In this document: one piece after another, positions 57,053 through 64,000 of the stretch
Layout: the number at the start of each line of letters is the position of its first letter
Position numbering within the stretch: position 1 is the first letter of the stretch
Assembly: GCF_902459725.1 (NCBI RefSeq)
Contig: NZ_CABPSH010000001.1
Coordinates: forward strand, 496,001 to 560,000
Source: Pandoraea eparura
Lineage (GTDB): Bacteria > Pseudomonadota > Gammaproteobacteria > Burkholderiales > Burkholderiaceae
Direction of reading: 5' to 3'
Length of the DNA: 64,000 nucleotides
Notes under the pieces: generated by a model
Told to the model about the DNA's origin: nothing
Database searches by the model: none
What the model saw: the letters and a program-made list of their open reading frames with translations, nothing else
Made by a program: the position numbers and the translations under genes

Positions 57053-58378
57053 TTACTCGCTGGCGGGTGCCCCCATCGCGACCGAACGGCTCACAGACGC
57101 TTGCCCCTCGTTGCTGTTCACGCTCTCGATCCAGCGGCGACGCATCGGCGCGAGCACGAACTTCGCAGCGATCGCCGCCGCAATGCTGATTACGGCCGCC
57201 GCGATGAACACACGATCCCAGTGACCGCCAACGGCGAGTACCGATGCCAGCGGAACCAGCAACGATGCCGTGCCCTTGGCCGTGTACAGCGTGCCCGCGT
57301 TGGACGCGGCATTCTTGCTGCCGAACGTATCCGCACACAGCGCCGGGAAGATCGAGAAGATCTCGCCCCAGCACAGGAAGGTCATCGCAGCGAAGAACAC
57401 GAACATGTACGGGTTCTGGCCGAAGTGCATCAGACCCAGCATTGCCAGTCCTTCACCCAGGAAGATGATGAACATGGCGTTCTCACGACCGATCTTGTCC
57501 GAGACGAATCCGCACAGCGGGCGCGTGAAGCCGTTGCACAGGTTGTCGATCGACAGCGTCATCGTGAGCAGCGGCAACGTCGCACCGAAGAGCGTCATCG
57601 GCATCGAAGCAATGCCATAGTCCTTTGCGATCGGCCCGATCTGCGCCGTTGCCATCAGACCACCCGCGGCCACGGCGACAAAGCACACGTAGATCACCCA
57701 GAACACCGGCGTACGCACCATCTGACCCGAGGTGTAGTCCACCTTCGTCGCCAGATTGCGACGCGACACGGTCACACCCTTCGGGGTACGCGGCTTCACG
57801 AGCAACAGCGCCAGGATGAAGATCGCGACGCCCTGCACAATGCCGAAGTTGAAGAACGCAGCCTCGTAACCCGACCCGCGGATCATGTTGGCAATCGGAA
57901 TCACGGTGATCGCGGCACCGGCACCGAAGCCGGCAGCCGTCAGACCGGCAGCCAGACCGCGCTTGTCCGGGAACCACTTGAGTGCGTTACCCACACAGGT
58001 GCCGTACACGCAACCGGCGCCGACACCGGCGATCACGGCCGCCGTGTAAAGCACCGCGAGCGTTTCGGCATACGAATACATGATCCACGACAACCCGACG
58101 CAAATCGCGCCCCCTGCCACCACCGGCCGCGGCCCGAAGCGGTCGACCAGCCAACCTTCGATGGGCACGAGCCAGGTTTCCACCACGATGAAGATCGAGA
58201 ACGCCACCTGAATGGCGGCGATGCCCCAGTGGTGCTTCGCCTGCATCGGCTCGACGAACAACGTCCACGAATACTGCAGATTGGCCACCAGGCCCATACA
58301 GATGATGCCGATCACCAGTTGTGACCAGCGCCCTCCCAGAAAAGAGGTCTTCTCCTCCGGTTGTCCATTTGCTTGCAT
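57053..58378 (-). CDS. oxlT: oxalate/formate antiporter family MFS transporter
   Basis: 441 residues, 12 helices. Matches the OxlT branch of the MFS: GIICMGLVANLQYSWTLFV in helix 1, HHWGIAAIQVAFSIFIVVE in helix 2, GVGAGCVYGTCVGNALKWFP and GFVSDKIGRENAMFI. The YTAKGTASLLVP block has a Lys in the position of the oxalate-binding Lys of OxlT helix 11. It exchanges oxalate and formate across the inner membrane. It is not accompanied by frc/oxc in this window. Start at 58378. Confidence 0.9.
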   Translation of the reverse strand: MQANGQPEEKTSFLGGRWSQLVIGIICMGLVANLQYSWTLFVEPMQAKHHWGIAAIQVAFSIFIVVETWLVPIEGWLVDRFGPRPVVAGGAICVGLSWIMYSYAETLAVLYTAAVIAGVGAGCVYGTCVGNALKWFPDKRGLAAGLTAAGFGAGAAITVIPIANMIRGSGYEAAFFNFGIVQGVAIFILALLLVKPRTPKGVTVSRRNLATKVDYTSGQMVRTPVFWVIYVCFVAVAAGGLMATAQIGPIAKDYGIASMPMTLFGATLPLLTMTLSIDNLCNGFTRPLCGFVSDKIGRENAMFIIFLGEGLAMLGLMHFGQNPYMFVFFAAMTFLCWGEIFSIFPALCADTFGSKNAASNAGTLYTAKGTASLLVPLASVLAVGGHWDRVFIAAAVISIAAAIAAKFVLAPMRRRWIESVNSNEGQASVSRSVAMGAPASE

Positions 58379-59373
58379 GACTTGCCTCCTGTTCCTGTCA
58401 GACGATTGACGCCGGTCCGCGCTTCGTTGTGCGGTACCCGCCGTCATCGCGTGTCGACTCGCGCCCCACCGTGGGGGAATCGCGCATACGGCACGCCTCC
58501 TGGCGTTACATGCGGCTCATGCGTGGCCGCTTGATCACGGAACGCTGCCTGGCGGCGCGCTCGCAGGGCTCGAGCCCCGGCTGACTGACTTTCGGAAGCG
58601 CCAAAGGACACTTCCGGCCCCCGCTTCGGCGCGGCGACGCAGGCTTTAGGCCCGCGCCGGCAAGTTGCCGGCTGCCGAAGGGTGACGGGTAAATCGATTC
58701 GAGTGGGGAACGGCTTGCGCTGTCAGAGGGTCGCGATGGATTCCCTTGAGTCTCATCGCAGGCCATATCCCATCACTCAGGCGAGCGCGCCTCGCAGACG
58801 CGTGATCGCCGGATCGCCCGCCCGCAACAGGCGGCAGGGAGATGAGGAACACCGCAGCGCTGACCCACAACCTCAGACGCCAACGGCGGATACGACAGGG
58901 CAGCCGGTACTGATGAACCGTCGCACGAATGCTGCCCGAAAGGAAATGCGTGCTTACCCAACGAATGTCTCCAGTAAATACTGCGTCGACTCGGCCTTTG
59001 CCCGCGCAAATTCGCAGGTCTTGTTAAGGTCGGCTCGCCGCTTTTCTTCTGATATACAAGATTCAATATATCGAATTAAGTATTTTTATGGTTCCAAAAT
59101 TAGTCCATGACCGGGTCACTGTCAACCCGAGAGCGCCCGCATTCCAGTTGACGTCGGCGACGGGAAGACCGCCGGATCGGGATCGAGGTAAGCGTCCGAT
59201 AACCGGCAAACGTAAGGAAATCAGGCCATTGCGGGATGTTTTGCACCAGAACGGAATGCCAGGCGTGCGCCAGCGGCCTCTCGCCGCCGGGGGCCGGCTC
59301 AGGGAAAACGATGACGTTTCACGCAGAGATTGTTGGCCGTCAGCAGGGGCCTTCGTTGACCGGAAAAATCCGG
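58379..59373. other. about 1 kb without recognisable genes
   Basis: Between oxlT and the GntR gene. Contains CCCCAC-C-GTGGGG (58464-58476), an inverted repeat 86 bp before oxlT that could be an operator, a GC-rich palindrome around 58660-58675 and an AT-rich block near 59050-59095. Open frames in it look non-coding: no ribosome site, no recognisable motif. It may be an old gene remnant or a long regulatory region. Confidence 0.4.
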
Positions 59374-60207
59374 TCAGACTGGCTCGACGTCGCCTGAGTG
59401 GTTGCGGATGAAGGTCAGATGTTCACGCAGCGAGCGTTGCGCGAGGGTGGCGTCGTGCGATGCCACGGCCGTGAAGATGCGGCGGTGCTGGTCAATCAGC
59501 TCGGCCAGATCGGCACCATGGCCGACGATGGCGCGATAGTTGTCGACCACCGAGCCGCGCAACAGCTCGAAGATCGCGTGCATCAGGTGTACCAGCACGA
59601 GGTTGTGCGTCGCTTCCGCCAGCGCCAGATGGAAATGCGCGTCGAGCTCGGGCACTCGGGTGAGCAGTGACTGCCCCCGCGCGTCGCCCTCGCCATCCAG
59701 ACCGTCCCGTCCTGCGGCGTAGGCGAGCTCGAGCGCTTCGAGCGCCTGCGCAAGGCGTGCGATGTCCTCTGGCGTTGCGCGCGCGGCCGCCAGTTCCACG
59801 GCCTTGGCTTCGAGCACTTCGCGCATCTCCAGAACATCGTCAACGGTTTTGCTGTGGCGCGACATCAATTGCGACAGCGGCTCGGCGAGCAGCGGCTGGC
59901 TGGCATTGGCGACCAAGTACCCGCCCCCGGCGCGGCCGACGATCAGACCGCGCGACTCCAGCCGCAGCAACGCTTCGCGAAGGGATGGACGCGACACCCC
60001 CATCTGCTGCGCCAGATCGCGCTCGGACGGCAGCGCCGAGCCCGGAGCGAGCCGGCCTTCGACGACCATCGTCTCCAGTTGCTCGTACACCATGTCGGAC
60101 AGGCGCAGACGCGGCGGCGGCGTGACCGGCGCAAAACTCGCGACGGCGCCCGGAGATTCGCTGGTGGGTAAGGAAGACATAGGCAAGGACGACTCGTTGG
60201 ACGACAT
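59374..60207 (-). CDS. FadR/GlcC-type GntR regulator divergent from glcDEF
   Basis: 277 residues. Disordered Ser/Pro-rich N terminus (1-30), winged helix (about 33-100) with DMVYEQLETMVVEGRLAPGS, SERDLAQQMGVSRPSLREAL and RGLIVGRAGGGYLV, then an FCD domain (about 125-265) with LEMREVLEAKAVELAAARAT and HFHLALAEATHNLVL. GlcC of E. coli (activated by glycolate) is the nearest functional analogue by position. ATG at 60207 was chosen over a GTG at 60237. Its likely target is the divergent glcDEF promoter at 60208-60458. Confidence 0.92.
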   Translation of the reverse strand: MSSNESSLPMSSLPTSESPGAVASFAPVTPPPRLRLSDMVYEQLETMVVEGRLAPGSALPSERDLAQQMGVSRPSLREALLRLESRGLIVGRAGGGYLVANASQPLLAEPLSQLMSRHSKTVDDVLEMREVLEAKAVELAAARATPEDIARLAQALEALELAYAAGRDGLDGEGDARGQSLLTRVPELDAHFHLALAEATHNLVLVHLMHAIFELLRGSVVDNYRAIVGHGADLAELIDQHRRIFTAVASHDATLAQRSLREHLTFIRNHSGDVEPV

Positions 60208-60380
60208 GTCGGCTTCGGTTCTCGACGAAAAAATCACAGGTACGACGATACAGGATGACGCCCCGCTCAGGGCAGACGCATGCCCCGATGCCCACCATCG
60301 TCAGGGGATTCCCCTCGGAACACGGGTTAACCCGGTAACCCAAATCGGATCATTCCCTTTACGATAGCATCATTCGACAT

Positions 60381-60405
60381 CTGGTCGACCAGTCTACCAG
60401 TAGAC
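60381..60405. promoter_or_regulatory. paired palindromic operator candidate upstream of glcD
   Basis: ctggtcgaccag (60381-60392) is a perfect 12-bp palindrome containing TGGT..ACCA. It joins directly to GTCTAC-CA-GTAGAC (60392-60405), a second perfect inverted repeat. FCD-type GntR proteins bind related TGGT-n-ACCA sites, so these are likely sites for the divergent regulator. Confidence 0.65.
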
Positions 60406-60458
60406 CACCGATCAGTGAAACACCACGACACGTCAACGATTGTCCGAGAGGCCACCTG

Positions 60459-62072
60459 ATGACATCGAATGCGTTGCCCCCTTCTCCGGCCGCTTCTCCG
60501 ACCCCCTCCTCCGCCGCGTCGCTGAGTCCGCCGCACCCGGTCCCGTCGTCGCCGTCATCCTCGCCGCCGACGCCCGTGCGCGTTGCCGACGAGCCCGTCT
60601 TCGAGACGATTGACGACGCCACGCGCGCCGCCCGGCTTGCGGCACTGCGTGCCGCCGTGCCTGACGCCCAGTGGCTGACCGACCGCGAACAGATCACGCC
60701 ATACGAATGCGATGGCCTTGCCGCCTATCGCAAGCTGCCGCTTGCCGTGGTACTGCCGGCCGACGAGGACCAGGTGTGCCGCATCCTGCGGGCCTGCCAC
60801 GCGCACAACGTGCCCGTCGTGCCACGCGGGGCGGGCACCGGGCTGTCCGGCGGGGCCATGCCGATCACCGACGGCATCGTGCTCTCGCTCGCCCGATTCA
60901 AACGCATTCTCGACGTCGACGCTTACGCCCGCACCGCCACCGTGCAGCCCGGCGTGCGCAACCTCGCCGTCTCTGAAGCGGCTGCGCCTTACGGGCTTTA
61001 CTACGCCCCCGACCCCTCTTCGCAGATCGCCTGCACCATCGGCGGCAACGTCTCCGAGAACTCGGGCGGCGTCCATTGCCTGAAATATGGCCTGACGGTG
61101 CACAACGTCCTGCGGGTGCGCGCCGTGACGATGGACGGCGAGATCGTGGAATTCGGCTCGCACGCCCTCGATGCCGCGGGCCTCGACCTGCTGTCCGTGT
61201 TCATCGGTAGCGAAGGGATGTTCTGCGTGGTCACGGAAATTACCGTGAAGCTCGTGCCGAAGCCGCAAGTACAGCAGGTCATCATGGCGAGCTTCGACGA
61301 CGTCGAGGCCGGCGGCGACGCCGTCGCGGCGATCATCGCCGCGGGCATCATCCCCGCCGGACTCGAGATGATGGACAAGCCGGCCACTCAGGCGGTGGAA
61401 GCGTTCGTTCACGCAGGCTACGACCTGGACGCCGCCGCCATCCTGCTGTGCGAGTCCGATGGCACGCCCGAAGAAGTCGCGGAAGAAATCGCCCGGGTCT
61501 CGGCCGTGCTGCGCGCGTCGGGCGCCACCCGCATCCAGGTGTCCGCATCGGAAGCCGAACGTCTGCGCTTCTGGTCCGGACGCAAGAACGCCTTCCCCGC
61601 CGCCGGACGCCTCTCGCCGGACTACTACTGTATGGACGGCACGATCCCGCGCCGGACCATCGGCACGCTGCTCAAGCGCATCGAGGCGATGGAAGTGCAA
61701 TACGGTCTGCGCTGCATCAACGTCTTCCACGCCGGCGACGGCAACATGCACCCGCTCATTCTCTTCAACGGCAACGATCTGGACGAGTGGCACCGCGCCG
61801 AAGCGTTCGGCAGCGACATCCTCGAAGCTTGCGTGGCGCTGGGGGGCACGGTGACTGGCGAGCATGGCGTCGGGATCGAAAAGATCAACGCGATGTGCGT
61901 GCAATTCTCCCCCGAGGAGCGCGATGCGTTCTTTGGCGTGAAGCGCGCCTTCGACCCCGCCGGCCTGCTCAACGCCGACAAGGGCATTCCCACGCGTGCG
62001 CGCTGCGCCGAGTACGGCAAGATGCACGTGCGCGGCGGCCTGCTGCCTCACCCCGATTTGCCGAGGTTCTGA
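60459..62072 (+). CDS. glcD: glycolate oxidase subunit GlcD
   Basis: 537 residues. FAD-binding subunit of membrane-linked glycolate dehydrogenase, which oxidises glycolate to glyoxylate. The first 45 or so residues are Pro/Ser/Ala-rich and not typical of the family. VVPRGAGTGLSGGAMP and GNVSENSGGVHCLKYGLTV bind FAD, and the C-terminal FAD-oxidase domain has INVFHAGDGNMHPLILFN and GEHGVGIEKI. AGAGG lies 8 nt before the start. Its stop overlaps the start of glcE (TGATG). Confidence 0.96.
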   Translation: MTSNALPPSPAASPTPSSAASLSPPHPVPSSPSSSPPTPVRVADEPVFETIDDATRAARLAALRAAVPDAQWLTDREQITPYECDGLAAYRKLPLAVVLPADEDQVCRILRACHAHNVPVVPRGAGTGLSGGAMPITDGIVLSLARFKRILDVDAYARTATVQPGVRNLAVSEAAAPYGLYYAPDPSSQIACTIGGNVSENSGGVHCLKYGLTVHNVLRVRAVTMDGEIVEFGSHALDAAGLDLLSVFIGSEGMFCVVTEITVKLVPKPQVQQVIMASFDDVEAGGDAVAAIIAAGIIPAGLEMMDKPATQAVEAFVHAGYDLDAAAILLCESDGTPEEVAEEIARVSAVLRASGATRIQVSASEAERLRFWSGRKNAFPAAGRLSPDYYCMDGTIPRRTIGTLLKRIEAMEVQYGLRCINVFHAGDGNMHPLILFNGNDLDEWHRAEAFGSDILEACVALGGTVTGEHGVGIEKINAMCVQFSPEERDAFFGVKRAFDPAGLLNADKGIPTRARCAEYGKMHVRGGLLPHPDLPRF

Positions 62073-63208
62073 TGTCGTCAGCCCCCTCCTCTACCGTCTT
62101 CCTCGCTTCGCCCGACGCGGATACGCCAGCGGCCGCCCAGGCGCTCGCCACGATTCGCGAGCGTGTGCTCGCCGCCACCGCCCGCGGCACGCCCCTGGAT
62201 ATCCAGGGCGGCAACACCAAGCGCTGGTACGGGCAGACGCCCGCCGGCGAGCCGCTCGACATGCGCATGTATCGGGGCATTGTGTCGTACGATCCGGCCG
62301 AACTTGTCATCACCGCCCGCGCGGGCACGCCGCTCGCGGAAATCGAAGCCACCCTGGCCGAGCGCGGTCAGATCCTGCCGTTCGAGCCACCGCACTTCGG
62401 CCCTGGCGCAACGCTTGGCGGCTGCATTGCGGCCGGCCTGGCCGGCCCTCGCCGGCCACACGTCGGCGCACCGCGCGACTTCGTCCTTGGCGCCGTCATC
62501 ATGAACGGTCAGGGACAAGTGCTGCATTTCGGCGGGCAAGTCATGAAGAACGTCGCGGGTTACGACGTCTCTCGCGTGCTGGCGGGCGCGCTCGGCACGC
62601 TGGGCGTGCTGCTCGAACTCTCGATCAAGGTGCTGCCCTGTCCGGTGGCTGAGGCGACGCTGCGCTTCGCGCTGCCGCAGGCGCAAGCGATCGAGCAGCT
62701 CAACCGCTGGGGCGGGCAGCCGCTGCCGCTCATGGGTTCGGCCTGGCATGACGGCGTGCTGCACGTGCGCCTTGGTGGTGCCGCGGCGGCCGTCGCCGCT
62801 GCACGCGCCACGTTGGGCGGCGAGCCCGTCGATGCCATGGAGGCCCACGCGTTCTGGCAGTCGCTGCGCGAGCAGTCGCACCCGTTCTTCGCGAATGCGC
62901 CGCTCATGGGAGACGGCCAACCCCTTTGGCGCTTGTCGGTACCCCCGACCACGCCGCCGCTCGCCCACAGCGACGAGCACCTGATCGAATGGGGGGGTGC
63001 GCAACGCTGGTGGATCACGCCGCGCGCCGCCGCCGATGTGCGCGCGATTGCCGCAGCGGCGGGCGGGCATGCTACGCTGTTTCGCCATGGCGACAAGTTG
63101 GCCGGCGTATTTACCCCGCCACCGGCCGCGCTGCGCGCTATCGGCGAGCGTTTGCAGCACGCGTTCGACCCGAGCCGCATCTTCAACCGCCAACGGCTGT
63201 ACCGCTAA
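62072..63208 (+). CDS. glcE: glycolate oxidase subunit GlcE
   Basis: 378 residues. Second FAD-binding subunit of glycolate dehydrogenase, shorter than GlcD. GNTKRWYGQTPAGEPLDM, FEPPHFGPGATLGGCIAAGL, GPRRPHVGAPRDFVLG and MKNVAGYDVSRVLAGALGTL are GlcE blocks. The end (HAFDPSRIFNRQRLY) is typical. Coupled to glcD by a TGATG overlap and 8 bp before glcF. Confidence 0.96.
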   Translation: MSSAPSSTVFLASPDADTPAAAQALATIRERVLAATARGTPLDIQGGNTKRWYGQTPAGEPLDMRMYRGIVSYDPAELVITARAGTPLAEIEATLAERGQILPFEPPHFGPGATLGGCIAAGLAGPRRPHVGAPRDFVLGAVIMNGQGQVLHFGGQVMKNVAGYDVSRVLAGALGTLGVLLELSIKVLPCPVAEATLRFALPQAQAIEQLNRWGGQPLPLMGSAWHDGVLHVRLGGAAAAVAAARATLGGEPVDAMEAHAFWQSLREQSHPFFANAPLMGDGQPLWRLSVPPTTPPLAHSDEHLIEWGGAQRWWITPRAAADVRAIAAAAGGHATLFRHGDKLAGVFTPPPAALRAIGERLQHAFDPSRIFNRQRLYR

Positions 63209-63216
63209 AGACGACG

Positions 63217-64000
63217 ATGCAAACCAACCTCGCAGACTTTCTCCGTCAGACGCCGGACGGCGACGAAGCCGAAGCCATCCTCCGCAAATGCGTGCATTGC
63301 GGTTTTTGCACTGCCACGTGCCCGACCTATCAGTTACTGGGCGATGAACTCGACGGGCCGCGCGGCCGGATCTATCTGATCAAGCAGATGGTCGAGGGCC
63401 AACCCGTGACGCGCGAAACGCAGCGTCACCTGGATCGGTGCCTGACCTGCCGCAGTTGTGAGTCGACCTGCCCGTCGGGGGTGCAATATGGCCGGTTGGT
63501 CGAGATCGGCCGTCGTCATGTCGACGCCAAGGTCGGTCGCCCCGCCGGCGAGCGTGCGCTGCGCTGGACGCTCGCCCGCGTGCTGCCCAATCGCACACTG
63601 TTCTCGCCCGCCCTTCGTCTTGGGCAGCAATTCCGGTCGGTGCTTCCGCGCGCGCTGCGCGAGAAGGTGCCGCATCGCCAGCGCTCGGGCAGTTGGCCAC
63701 AAGGCACGCACACGCGTCGCATGCTGATGCTCGAAGGCTGCGTACAGCCGGCCATGCTGCCGAACGTCAACAAGGCCACCGCGCGCGTGCTCGACGCCCT
63801 CGGCATCGAAATGGTGCGCCCGGCAGCGGCCGGCTGCTGCGGCGCTATCCGACTGCACCTGAACTATCAGGATGGTGGCCTCGACGACGCGCGTCGCAAC
63901 ATCGACGCCTGGTGGCCCGAGATCGAAGCAGGCGCGCAAGCGATCGTGATCAACGCGTCGGGCTGCGGCGCGACGGTCAAGGAGTATGGCCATCTGCTGC
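63217..64000 (+). CDS. glcF: glycolate oxidase iron-sulfur subunit GlcF, cut by right edge
   Basis: 261 codons visible; the gene continues beyond the window. Two 4Fe-4S motifs, CVHCGFCTATCPTY and CLTCRSCESTCPSG, open the protein and the first CCG domain follows (EGCVQPAMLPNVN and AAAGCCGAIRLHLN, as in heterodisulfide-reductase D). GlcF passes electrons from GlcDE to the quinone pool. It ends the visible glcDEF operon. Confidence 0.96.
   Translation, partial: MQTNLADFLRQTPDGDEAEAILRKCVHCGFCTATCPTYQLLGDELDGPRGRIYLIKQMVEGQPVTRETQRHLDRCLTCRSCESTCPSGVQYGRLVEIGRRHVDAKVGRPAGERALRWTLARVLPNRTLFSPALRLGQQFRSVLPRALREKVPHRQRSGSWPQGTHTRRMLMLEGCVQPAMLPNVNKATARVLDALGIEMVRPAAAGCCGAIRLHLNYQDGGLDDARRNIDAWWPEIEAGAQAIVINASGCGATVKEYGHLL

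Noticed and set aside
58682-59110. 142-codon open frame in the gene-free region before the GlcC-type regulator
   Set aside because: No ribosome site, no recognisable motif and unusual composition; kept only as part of the gene-free region.

Overview
The window is a continuous, GC-rich chromosomal stretch of a beta-proteobacterium of the order Burkholderiales. Gene order (rpoE-rseA-mucB-mucD ... lepA-lepB-rnc-era-recO-pdxJ-acpS; rpmF-plsX-fabHDG-acpP-fabF), an EarP/EF-P pair, an RpfF/RpfR pair and an OxlT-type carrier next to glcDEF point to Burkholderiaceae, most plausibly Pandoraea. The genus is an inference from gene content. No phage, insertion sequence, CRISPR array or integrative element was seen. 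Almost all genes are chromosomal core genes, and the accessory flavour is confined to about 0-8 kb and 45-60 kb.

Layout. 0-4.3 kb: a small catabolic-looking locus with a cut-off porin, a GntR/FCD regulator, an ACS-family MFS transporter, an alpha/beta hydrolase and a RidA-family protein. AT-rich palindromes lie in both divergent intergenic regions. 4.8-7.7 kb: a cis-2-dodecenoic-acid-type (DSF) signalling pair, rpfR (sensor, GGDEF-EAL) and rpfF (synthase), convergent, with the rpfF terminator hairpin lying over the end of rpfR. 8-13 kb: tRNA-Cys, tRNA-Gly, pgsA, a potassium channel and uvrC. The converging ends of the channel gene and uvrC carry a 107-bp tandem duplication. 13-15 kb: earP and efp. 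15.3-28.1 kb: a long minus-strand run covering the sigma-E envelope stress module, translation, RNA and repair genes, pyridoxal phosphate synthesis and peptidoglycan recycling. 28.3-35 kb: fatty-acid synthesis cluster with rpmF and yceD. 35-40 kb: yceF, a methyltransferase, an S49 peptidase, a Rieske protein, a HAD phosphatase and rluC. 40-48 kb: rne, then molybdenum cofactor genes moaA, mobA and moeA with an unknown secreted protein between moaA and mobA. 48-56 kb: unrelated single genes (GNAT, rmuC, a 2-hydroxyacid dehydrogenase, an NhaD-type antiporter, an orphan LutC-like protein, pncB, fdxA). 56.6-64 kb: two tRNA-Asn genes, an oxalate/formate antiporter, a FadR-type regulator and glcDEF, running off the right edge.

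The most distinctive structural property is a set of short tandem arrays with periods of 9, 10, 11 or 12 bp. Most sit directly behind stop codons, and similar period-9 repeats lie inside coding regions for low-complexity tails of core proteins (uvrC, recO, acpS, rseA). The arrays on either side of the GNAT gene share a nearly identical unit. I found no clear new multi-gene system. The best candidates for follow-up are the repeat arrays, the 107-bp duplication and the GntR-regulated locus at the left end.
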